Shown: positions 39,893 through 47,598 of the stretch, in pieces
Layout: every line of letters starts with the position of its first letter
How positions within the stretch are numbered: the first letter of the stretch is position 1
NCBI RefSeq assembly: GCF_016862575.1
Contig: NZ_BONF01000053.1
Location: forward strand, 1-64,000
Direction: 5' to 3'
Source: Catellatospora bangladeshensis
GTDB taxonomy: Bacteria; Actinomycetota; Actinomycetes; Mycobacteriales; Micromonosporaceae
DNA: 64,000 bases
Translations under genes and position numbers: made by a program
The notes under the pieces: generated by a model
Told to the model about the DNA's origin: nothing
The model's input: the letters and a program-made list of their open reading frames with translations, nothing else
Database searches by the model: none

Positions 39893-40583
39893 TGTTGGCG
39901 ATGGTGTCGATGATCTCGGCGAGCTCGACCTCCTCGAGCCCCTCCCCCGCGCGCGAGGGCAGGTAGATGGTGTTGTTCCAGTCCGCGGCGATCACGTTCC
40001 ACGGGTTGGTGTCCGGCGCGAACAGCAGCAGCCGCTTGGCGGCGTTCTCCATCACGGCCTGCTGGCTCGTCGCGTACCCCCACATCTCGAACAGGTCGTC
40101 CATGGACGAGGGCAGGCCCGCCGGGTAGGTGCGGGCCGACGCGCCCGTGCCGAGGGGGTGGGCCGAGGCGTCGGTGAACATCGCGATGACGTGGCGGCGG
40201 CGGTCCAGGCCCCGCTCCCACTCGGACTTGATCGCCACGGCCAGGGCCTCCAGGCCGGACTCGGGCTCGTCGCCGCCGCCGGAGGCCCGCTGCCGCCGGA
40301 TGAACGCCTCGAACTCGTCGATCTGGTCCGGGATGGTCCAGAAGCTCGACGCCTCGATCGCGTCGGCGGCGTTGTCGGCGAAGTCCCGGTAGGTGATGAC
40401 CCGCAGCCGGAGCTGGCTGATGGCCTTGCCCTTGGCGTGCATAGCCTCCTCGAGGCGCTTGTGGAAGGACAGGGCGCCGTCCTTGACGGTGCCGAGCACC
40501 GGCGTCATGCTCCCGGTGACGTCGATGCAGAAGACGATGTCCACGGCGTAGGAAAGCGTGGCGTCGTAGTCGTTGTTGGACAC
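39885..40583 (-). CDS. vWA-domain protein (TerY-like)
   Basis: 232 residues, essentially a single von Willebrand A domain. The MIDAS motif is DVTGSMTPVL near 20 (DxTxS form), with later elements TYRDFADN and MFTDASAHPL. Such stand-alone vWA proteins, next to a kinase and a PP2C phosphatase, form the TerY-P triad described for tellurite/stress and conflict-related loci. ATG 40583 lies 40 bases after the kinase stop with GAGGAGA ahead. It probably acts as a metal-dependent scaffold. Confidence 0.88.
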   Translation of the reverse strand: MSNNDYDATLSYAVDIVFCIDVTGSMTPVLGTVKDGALSFHKRLEEAMHAKGKAISQLRLRVITYRDFADNAADAIEASSFWTIPDQIDEFEAFIRRQRASGGGDEPESGLEALAVAIKSEWERGLDRRRHVIAMFTDASAHPLGTGASARTYPAGLPSSMDDLFEMWGYATSQQAVMENAAKRLLLFAPDTNPWNVIAADWNNTIYLPSRAGEGLEEVELAEIIDTIANSV

Positions 40584-40623
40584 TGTTCTCCTCCTGGATT
40601 CCGGTTGATGGCTGGTCGGCGGG

Positions 40624-41607
40624 CTAGCCGCCCATGTTGATCCGCAGACGGCCGACCTGTTCCCGGCGCGGTGGCGGGGGCGTGCGTTCGCCAGGCCGCG
40701 GTCCGTCCACCGGCCGCAGCAGGGAGTCGTCGGCGAGTGCGGCCTGGACGCCGTCGAGGGAGGGGCGGTCGCCGGGCCGCAGCGCGGTCATCCGCCGCAT
40801 CAGCTCGATCAGCGCGGGGCTGAGGCGGGTGTCGAACTGCAGCGGCTCGCCCAGCCTGATCGCGTCCGCGGCGGCGCCGAACCGGGTGGCGTCGTAGCCC
40901 GGCAGCACGCCCGTGAGATAGACGTGGATGACCAGCGCCAGCGTGAAGACGTCGGCCGCGGTGGTCAGATCGGCCGCCTTGGTCGACTCGTCCTGCTTGA
41001 CGTAGCTGAGCCACTCGGGCGCGCCGTACCGCTGGTCGCCGACGATCTGGTCGGGCGGCGGCGGGGTGCCCGTCGGGTACGAGTCGTCGAAGTCGATCAC
41101 CTTGGCGAGGTAGTGGTCGGTGTCCGGGGCGCGCTGCAGGAGCACGTTCTCGGGCTTGAGGTCGCCGTGCACGATCCCGGCCCGGTGCAGCTGCCGCACG
41201 CTCTGGCACAGGGTGCGGATCGCCACGGCGACCTGCCGTACCGGGAGGCCGCCCAGGTGCCGCAGGCTCAGCGCCTCCACCCGCTCGGTGACCTTGTAGT
41301 AGGTCGTGTCCTCGCGGAAGAAGTCGACGGCCGAGACCAGGTTGCCGCCCTTGGCCCGGGTCGGGTTGATCCGCTGGTTGACCTGCCGGTGCCGCTCCTC
41401 GAAGCCCAGGCATTCGTTGCGGCGGGCCTGCTTGCTCGCGGGGCTGCCCATGGACGACGCGGTCGGCCACTTCGGGTCGAGGAACTGCTTGATGAAGTAC
41501 CTGCCCCCGGACTTCTCGGCGAACGCCCAGACGCACCGGCCGCCGCCGCTGGTCGTCGGGTCCGAGACGATCCGGTATCCCTTGATCTCGTCGCCCTTCT
41601 TCACCAC
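40624..41607 (-). CDS. Ser/Thr protein kinase of a TerY-P triad
   Basis: 327 residues, soluble. A Gly-rich loop (TTSGGGRCVWAF) is followed by the ATP lysine in YFIKQFLDP, catalytic HGDLKPENVLL near 165, and DFDDSYP in place of DFG. The APE-like YGAPEWLSYV, then ADVFTLALVIHVYLTG, complete the fold. There is no transmembrane segment or PASTA domain, unlike PknB. The start overlaps the PP2C stop by seven bases. The C-terminal tail is Pro/Arg-rich. It is expected to phosphorylate partners of this locus, with PP2C reversing it. Confidence 0.92.
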   Translation of the reverse strand: MVKKGDEIKGYRIVSDPTTSGGGRCVWAFAEKSGGRYFIKQFLDPKWPTASSMGSPASKQARRNECLGFEERHRQVNQRINPTRAKGGNLVSAVDFFREDTTYYKVTERVEALSLRHLGGLPVRQVAVAIRTLCQSVRQLHRAGIVHGDLKPENVLLQRAPDTDHYLAKVIDFDDSYPTGTPPPPDQIVGDQRYGAPEWLSYVKQDESTKAADLTTAADVFTLALVIHVYLTGVLPGYDATRFGAAADAIRLGEPLQFDTRLSPALIELMRRMTALRPGDRPSLDGVQAALADDSLLRPVDGPRPGERTPPPPRREQVGRLRINMGG

Positions 41608-42677
41608 CGGGCTCCCGTCTGCTCAGGCGCCGGTGACCGGGGCACGGTCAGGTCCTCGGTCGGCCAGTTGAAGTAGCGCAGGTAGTTGCGCCGGTAGATC
41701 TCCCAGGACCGGCGGCGTGCCGCGACGAACTCGGTCCGGCCCGCCACCGTGTCGAACATGTCGGCGTGCTCGTGGGTCAGGCGCCGCAGCCGTTCCCGGT
41801 ACTCCTCCTGGAGCTGCGCGAAGGAGCCGAAGCCGACCGCGACCGCGACGACGGAGGCGTCGTCGCTGGTGTAGCCGCGGACCCGGGCGGTCAGGCGCTG
41901 GGCCCACTCCCCCGCGTCGGCGGCGCGGTCCAGCTCGCTGAGCAGCACGTGCTCGAACATGGCCGGAGCGGTCACGTAGCCGAAGAACCCGTCGGTGGCG
42001 CAGACCAGCACGCACGGCGTGGGCAGCCCCGCGAACACGCGGCGGTGGATGGTGCTGTCGCCGCTGGCGCTGACCACGTTGGTCATCGGCTGGTCGGCGA
42101 TGAGCAGCTCCAGCACGTCCTCGACGTCGCTGTCGTCCTTGCTCAGCTGCTGCAGGCCGAGGTCTGCGGTGAGCAGGTAGCAACGGGAGTCCCCGGCCCA
42201 GGAGGCGGCGACGGTGAGCCCGTCCCCGGCCTGCTGGTAGTCGATCACGGCCAGCGTGGTCGGGAAGTCCCGCCGCATGGTGCCGACGATCTTGTTCCGT
42301 GCCGCGGTGCGCGCCCCGCCGAGCGTCTCGGCGAGCCGCTGCGGCAGGGTCGGCTCGGCCTGCCCCGCGGCCAGGTCGGCGAACCAGGACTGGACCGTGA
42401 GGTGGGCGAGCCGGGACGCGACGAACGCGTGGCTGAGCCGGCGCCCGTCGGCCGCCCGGCCCGCGTGCCGTGCCCCCGCGCCGCCGAGCCCGTCGTAGAC
42501 CCCCAGCACCCCGCGCCCGGACGGGGCGTGGTGCATGAACGTCGGTTCGGCGTCCTCGCCGAGCCCGGGCCGTTTGGGCACCCAGGCGGCCACCGCGATC
42601 AGCTCCCGGACCGCCACGTGCCAGGCGGCCAGGCGCGGCTCGTCTCCCTCGGGATCACACGTCGCCTCGATCAGCAT
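41601..42677 (-). CDS. PP2C-family protein phosphatase
   Basis: 358 residues with PP2C metal and catalytic motifs: GVYDGLGGAGA near 60, AASWAGDSRCYLL near 165, CATDGFFGYV near 230 and SDDASVVAVAV near 270. The C-terminal ~75 residues form a separate helical tail (FAQLQEEYRERLRRLTHEH). It is encoded between the membrane protein gene (12-base gap) and the kinase, so it is the likely antagonist of that kinase. Confidence 0.92.
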   Translation of the reverse strand: MLIEATCDPEGDEPRLAAWHVAVRELIAVAAWVPKRPGLGEDAEPTFMHHAPSGRGVLGVYDGLGGAGARHAGRAADGRRLSHAFVASRLAHLTVQSWFADLAAGQAEPTLPQRLAETLGGARTAARNKIVGTMRRDFPTTLAVIDYQQAGDGLTVAASWAGDSRCYLLTADLGLQQLSKDDSDVEDVLELLIADQPMTNVVSASGDSTIHRRVFAGLPTPCVLVCATDGFFGYVTAPAMFEHVLLSELDRAADAGEWAQRLTARVRGYTSDDASVVAVAVGFGSFAQLQEEYRERLRRLTHEHADMFDTVAGRTEFVAARRRSWEIYRRNYLRYFNWPTEDLTVPRSPAPEQTGARW

Positions 42678-42689
42678 CGCTTCCTCTTC

Positions 42690-43598
42690 TCAGGAGACGA
42701 TCGTGGCGTCGCCGTAGATGGTGTAGAGAGAGCGTGTCTTGCTGGTCTTGGAGTCCCGCCCGCTGCAGGTGATGCGCAGCCGGACCACACCGGTCAGGTC
42801 GACCTCGACCTTCTTGGGACTGCCGACGGACACCACGTGGGGCTTGCCGATCGCGTTGCCGTTCTGGTTGTAGAAGATGAACTCACCGATCGCGCCGAAC
42901 GCGTTCGACTGATCGTCCGAGATGCCCAACGTGGCCTTGAGGGTGTGGAAGCCGGCCACGTTCCACTCGGTGTAGTCCTCGTTGGGCCGCTCGCAGCTAA
43001 CCCGGACACTCCGCTGGTAGAGGGTGGCCGACATGGAGTACGCGCCGGTCTGCGTGTAGCCCGCGAGGGCGCGCCTCTCGTCGAGGAAGACGGTCAATCC
43101 CGGGGGGACCGTGCCGGACGGGTCGGGTGTCGGGTTGGTGGCTTCGTCGGTGGGGGACGGCTCGGTCTCGGGCGTCGGGCTGGGCTCCTCGGTCGGGCTC
43201 GGCTCGGGGGTCGGGCTGGGCGGCAGCTCGGGCGAGGAGGCCGCAGGGGATGCGGACGGTGCCGCGACCACGGCCGCGCCCGCGCTGACCGCCTGGAAGG
43301 CGGCGCCGAACCCCATCAGCACGGACACGACGGTGAGGCCCACGGTCGCGGTGAACAGCTGGGCGACCAGCGGCCTCCCCCCGCCCTGCCGGTTGCCCTG
43401 GCCGAAGTACTGGTTCTGCTTCAGGTAGGCGACCCGGCGCGAGAGCCCGTACGCGCCGGCGCCGAAGGCGGTGGCCAGCAGGAGCGCGACCACCACCAGC
43501 GGCAGCGGCGGGAACACGAACACGGCGATCAGCCCGAGGAGGACAGCGGCCAGCAGGGTGACCGCGATCGGCGTGCTGAACCTATTGGTACCAGCCAT
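42690..43598 (-). CDS. Membrane protein with extracytoplasmic NPCBM-like domain
   Basis: 302 residues. Two hydrophobic segments lie near 10-45 and one near 80-110, followed by a long Pro/Ser/Thr/Glu spacer (PSPTPEPSPTEEPSPTPE, part). The ~130-residue C-terminal domain (YQRSVRVSCERPNEDYTEWN, ISDDQSNAFGAIGEFIFYN, LTGVVRLRITCSG) resembles NPCBM carbohydrate-binding modules. The spacer suggests that this domain lies outside the membrane. It could be the sensor or anchor of the kinase/vWA/CHAT operon. Confidence 0.78.
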   Translation of the reverse strand: MAGTNRFSTPIAVTLLAAVLLGLIAVFVFPPLPLVVVALLLATAFGAGAYGLSRRVAYLKQNQYFGQGNRQGGGRPLVAQLFTATVGLTVVSVLMGFGAAFQAVSAGAAVVAAPSASPAASSPELPPSPTPEPSPTEEPSPTPETEPSPTDEATNPTPDPSGTVPPGLTVFLDERRALAGYTQTGAYSMSATLYQRSVRVSCERPNEDYTEWNVAGFHTLKATLGISDDQSNAFGAIGEFIFYNQNGNAIGKPHVVSVGSPKKVEVDLTGVVRLRITCSGRDSKTSKTRSLYTIYGDATIVS

Positions 43599-43688
43599 GG
43601 GGAAGCTCTTTCTCGTGGAGGGAGCACGTCGGCACCGGCCGGTGGGGGCTGGTCCTGGTGCCGCTGCTATCTGACGGACAGGCGCACC

Positions 43689-46600
43689 TCACCGGCCGTG
43701 GTAGGAGAAGGCCGCCCACACCCGGACCGACGCCAGCTCCGCTGACTCGACCGGCGGCAGCGCCTTCAGCACCGCCAGCTCCTCGCGATCCGGGTCGAGC
43801 ATCCAGCGCTGAGCCTCGTGCAACGCCTCGGCGGGGGCCAGGCCCCGCTCGCGCAGGTGGTGGTGGAAGACGGCCATCAGGTATGCCGTGGGCACGTCGT
43901 CCACCGGCCAGCGGGAACCGGCCGCCCCGGTGAATCCGGCGGCCAGCAAGGCCGTGGCCAGGGTGATCGACTCGTCGTGACCGGTGGTGGAGACGTCGCT
44001 GGCACAGGCGGCGAGGACGACCAGCCCGCCTGCGGTGCCGGGGGCGCGTCCGGCGGCATGGCGCAGGATGCGGTCCAGCGGCAGCTCGCACCGGCCGGTC
44101 TTATCCGCGGGCTTGGCCAGCCGCAGATACGACTCGGCCAGGCTCTCCCCGGCGCGTGCGTGGCAGGCGAAGTGCAGCAGCGCCGGGCCCTCACCGGCGG
44201 GACCGGGCAGGTGCCGCAGCACGTCCTCCGGGCTCGGGTCGTTGAGCAGCAGCGCCTGCGGGTAGAACGCGGCCTGTAGCAGTTCCGCCTCGGCTCGGGC
44301 GCCGGGAAGATCACGGGTCGGGTCGCCGACGAGGATCACCCCGTTGTCCGGTGCCGCCGTGGGACGGCCGGCGACCTCGATCAGCTGGCGGGCTGAGGCC
44401 GCGTAGGTCAGCTGGACGTGTTCGATCGCGTAGCGGTGGCCGCCGGCGACGGTCCTGCGGGCGGCGTGCCAGGGGAACGCGCCAAGGGTTCCCGTCGGCA
44501 CCAGGACCACACGGGCGGGCCCGCCGTCGGGCAGGAGATCGAGTTCCTCCAGCAGCGGGCCGAGAGCCACCGTCCAGGCCCAGTCGCAGAAGTCCTCCTG
44601 CCAGGGCTCGCTGGGGTCATGCCCCACCGGCAGCACGTCTCGCGACGCGGACGAGGGCGGGTTGCCCCGATGGCCCGGGGCGGCCCGCAGCCCGGGTGCA
44701 GGCCGGGCGCGCATCTGGCCGTGGGCGGTGACGACGAGGATGACCCCGGGCTGGTCCTCATCGCCTGCGAGCAGGTAGGCCAGGGCGGCGGCGCCGATGG
44801 AGGTCAGCGCTGCGCCGACTGCCGCCGGGCCGGGCACCTCGCCGAGCTGCCGGGCAGCGGTGGTGTCGCTCAGCGCCTCCAGGATGCGCGAGCGGATGTT
44901 CAGGGGCAGGCCCCGATCCAGCAGCGCGCCCGCTAGGTCGGCGACGGCCGGGGCGTCCCGCGTCGCGTCCGGCGGCAGGATGCTCCCGACGGCACCGGCG
45001 CGTTCCCACTCCAGCGCCAGGTCGGCCAGCCCGCGGTCACGGAGCAGGCCCGGGATCTGCGTGGCCGTGGTGGAGGCGTGCAGGACCAGGCCGCGGCCCA
45101 GCTCCACCGCTTCGTACATGGCGGTGAGGTCGCCGTCGGCCCAGCACCAGCGGGCCAGGCGCGCCGCGTCGGCGGCGGCGTCGCGCGCGGCCGCGAGCCC
45201 GTGCGACGGGTTGCTCTGCAGCAGCACGTCCAGGCCACGCGCCCGCAGGCTGTCCAGTCCCAGCCGCAGGGAGCGGGCCCGGCCGTCGTCCGTTCCGCGC
45301 TGGCGGTGGGCTTCGGCCAGGCCGCCGATGATGTGCGCGGCCTGCGGGTGACCTGCCCGTGGCAGCGCGGCGGACGCCTTCTCCCGGTAGTCGAGGGCGG
45401 CGTCCCTGTCGGCCGCCACGCCCTGCGCGGTGTGCCGGGCCTGGTACGCCTGCGCGAGCAGGCTGAGCACGGTGAGCCGTTCCTCCTCGGTGAGGGAGCC
45501 GTCCGCCTCCAGCAGGCTGAGCAGCTCGATCGCCCGGCCCGGTGCGTCCCGATCGTGGTTCAGCAAGCCTTCGACGAGGTCCGCCGCGGCCTGCGCGACC
45601 CGGGTGAGGGTCAGGTCCACGGTGACGGTGGGACTGCGCCGCCCTGCCCGCCGCATCACGGCGAGCCCCTCGTTGACCAGCGTGGGATCGCCGCTGGAGG
45701 TGCCGAGCGTCATCAGTGCGACGCCGAGGGCGGCGTCGAGCCGTGCGCGCAGGGGGAACTCGGGCGACAGGCTGTTCGTGACGGACCTGAGCGACGTCAC
45801 CGCCTGGTGCAGCCCCGCCTGGTCCCTGCTCTGGACGGAGTCCTTGAGCCGGGTGATGCTCTGCAGCCCGGCGATGAGGTGGCCGTCCGCGGCTCCCCCG
45901 GGCAGGCTGCTGTCGTAGATGAGCTGCGCCGCCCGGAGCAGCTCCCGGCCGGCCTCGGCGTCGTCGAGCACGCCCCGGCTCAGCGCCCGGTCGTTGTAGA
46001 GCGCGCCGAGCGTGGCCACGACGAACGGCACGATCGGGTCGTCGGCGGGGATCTCCCGCACCGCGCGGTGCAGTTCCTCGGCGGCGGCGGTGAGGTCGGC
46101 GCTGCTGGCGTCGCGCTGGCCCCGCAGCATCAGGATCATGCCGCGCAGGTATCTGTCCTTGCCCGCCTGGGCCGGGCTGACGGATTCCTCGGCGACGATC
46201 TGGTCGGCCAGCCCCATCAGCCGGTCGAGCTGCCCGTCGGCGGCCTGGGCCGCTTCCGCCGAGAGCAGCAGGCCGACGAACTGGCGCAGGATCTCCTGCC
46301 GGGTCTCGTCCTCCCCCAGTTCCTCGAGCGACTGGCCGGCCAGCTCCGGGGCCGTGGCGAGCAGCTCCGGCGCGCCGGTGGCCTGCCCCAGTCTCACGAC
46401 GGCCACGGCGATCTCGGCGCGGAGCCGGGCCCGCAGGACCGGGTGGGGCGGCATCAGCTCGATCAGCGTCTGCAGTTCCTGAGCCGTCTCGGTCGCCTGC
46501 TGCGGGGTCATCCCCGTGGGATCCTCCGCGCGGATCGCCGCGCTGATCGTGGCCACCATCGCCCGCTGATCGGCAGGTCCCGTGGCGGCGGCCTCGCTGA

Positions 46601-47099
46601 GGATCGCCAGGGCGGCCGCCATGTCGGGCTGGCCGTCGAACACGAACATCTTGAGTACGGCCAGGGCGGGGAGCATCTGCTGCCGGACCGGGGAGTCGGC
46701 TGGCGCGTGGTCGGCCAGTTTCCGCAGGTGGGCCTCGGCCCGGGCGGCGTCGGCGCGTTTGCGGGGGTCCGTCTGGTCCATGGTCATCATCGCCAGGATG
46801 TAGGCCATGAAGGCGGTGCCGTCGGAGTCCTGGGTGAGCGGGGCCGGGAAGACCCGCTGCATCAGCAGCAGGCCGGCGCCGCCCCAGGCGATGTGGGTCT
46901 CCTGCGGGGTCAGTCCCGGTCCGGCCAGGCTCTCCTCGAACAGGAGGATCGCCCGGTCGCGGTCTTCAGGTGCGGCGGACTCGGTCGCGTACCGCAGCAG
47001 GAGCACCGATCCCAGGCGGAAGGCGGCCCGCCGCCGTGCGTCGGTGTCGGCCGGTGCCGCGAGGTAGCCGGTTTCCGCATTCGCTGTCTGCTCGTCCAT
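43689..47099 (-). CDS. CHAT-domain protease with long helical repeat region
   Basis: 1,136 residues. The N-terminal ~800 residues are TPR-like helices (AEAHLRKLADHAPADSP, AEELHRAVREIPADDP, and others). The C-terminal ~330 residues are a CHAT caspase-like domain, with catalytic His in LLHFACHARAGESLAESYL and Cys in VVLAACASDVSTTGHDESI, followed by FTGAAGSRWPVDD. CHAT proteases with helical arms include TPR-CHAT (Csx29-type) conflict effectors. ATG 47099 is preferred to an upstream start at 47150, which would leave little room for a promoter. It is first in the operon and divergent from the 47144 gene. Confidence 0.92.
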   Translation of the reverse strand: MDEQTANAETGYLAAPADTDARRRAAFRLGSVLLLRYATESAAPEDRDRAILLFEESLAGPGLTPQETHIAWGGAGLLLMQRVFPAPLTQDSDGTAFMAYILAMMTMDQTDPRKRADAARAEAHLRKLADHAPADSPVRQQMLPALAVLKMFVFDGQPDMAAALAILSEAAATGPADQRAMVATISAAIRAEDPTGMTPQQATETAQELQTLIELMPPHPVLRARLRAEIAVAVVRLGQATGAPELLATAPELAGQSLEELGEDETRQEILRQFVGLLLSAEAAQAADGQLDRLMGLADQIVAEESVSPAQAGKDRYLRGMILMLRGQRDASSADLTAAAEELHRAVREIPADDPIVPFVVATLGALYNDRALSRGVLDDAEAGRELLRAAQLIYDSSLPGGAADGHLIAGLQSITRLKDSVQSRDQAGLHQAVTSLRSVTNSLSPEFPLRARLDAALGVALMTLGTSSGDPTLVNEGLAVMRRAGRRSPTVTVDLTLTRVAQAAADLVEGLLNHDRDAPGRAIELLSLLEADGSLTEEERLTVLSLLAQAYQARHTAQGVAADRDAALDYREKASAALPRAGHPQAAHIIGGLAEAHRQRGTDDGRARSLRLGLDSLRARGLDVLLQSNPSHGLAAARDAAADAARLARWCWADGDLTAMYEAVELGRGLVLHASTTATQIPGLLRDRGLADLALEWERAGAVGSILPPDATRDAPAVADLAGALLDRGLPLNIRSRILEALSDTTAARQLGEVPGPAAVGAALTSIGAAALAYLLAGDEDQPGVILVVTAHGQMRARPAPGLRAAPGHRGNPPSSASRDVLPVGHDPSEPWQEDFCDWAWTVALGPLLEELDLLPDGGPARVVLVPTGTLGAFPWHAARRTVAGGHRYAIEHVQLTYAASARQLIEVAGRPTAAPDNGVILVGDPTRDLPGARAEAELLQAAFYPQALLLNDPSPEDVLRHLPGPAGEGPALLHFACHARAGESLAESYLRLAKPADKTGRCELPLDRILRHAAGRAPGTAGGLVVLAACASDVSTTGHDESITLATALLAAGFTGAAGSRWPVDDVPTAYLMAVFHHHLRERGLAPAEALHEAQRWMLDPDREELAVLKALPPVESAELASVRVWAAFSYHGR

Positions 47100-47143
47100 C
47101 ACCGTGCTCTGACGGACGGGGCTGCGGTCCGTCAGGGCCGGGC

Positions 47144-47539
47144 ATGGCATGGTTCAAGCGGAGGCGGCGGCTGCCTGCCGACATGTTGCAGCGTCTGGAG
47201 ATGCTCGGCCGGTTCACGCTCGGCAGGCAGGAGAGCCGCATCGACAGCGGTGAGGTGTGGCGGCGGTGCCTGGCGCCGTTCCTCGACGAGGCCAGGGCGG
47301 ATCCGGACGGTTTCTTCGGTGAGCTGGGGGAGCTGCTGCGCGGCGATGCGGGCGGGTTCGCGGCCCTGGGCGCCGGGCAGCTGGCCTGGGAGGCCCTCAG
47401 CGACGAGTCGCTGACGAACCCGGCGGTGGCCCCCTTCGTCGACGCGGGCATCGACTTCAAGCTCGCGCGCGGCCTCACCCGTTACGACCTGGCCCCGTAC
47501 GAGGTGGGGCGGCTCAGCCGGCGGCAGTCCGGCACCTGA
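47144..47539 (+). CDS. Small hypothetical protein divergent from the CHAT gene
   Basis: 131 residues with no family I recognise. It is basic at the start (MAWFKRRRRLPADMLQRL), then mostly helical with acidic patches (FFGELGELLRGDAGGFAAL, TRYDLAPYEVGRLS). Its start lies only 44 bases from the CHAT gene start, so they share a promoter region; a functional link is possible but unproven. Confidence 0.65.
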   Translation: MAWFKRRRRLPADMLQRLEMLGRFTLGRQESRIDSGEVWRRCLAPFLDEARADPDGFFGELGELLRGDAGGFAALGAGQLAWEALSDESLTNPAVAPFVDAGIDFKLARGLTRYDLAPYEVGRLSRRQSGT

Positions 47540-47556
47540 TCGGTCAGGCATGCGAA

Positions 47557-47584
47557 AAGGGGCTGCCCGGCCGGGCAGCCCCTT
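47557..47584. terminator. Perfect 14-bp hairpin, bidirectional terminator
   Basis: AAGGGGCTGCCCGG is followed at once by its exact reverse complement, between convergent stops at 47539 and 47599. It has short A and T ends on both sides. Confidence 0.85.
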
Positions 47585-47598
47585 CGTGGTGCGGTGGA

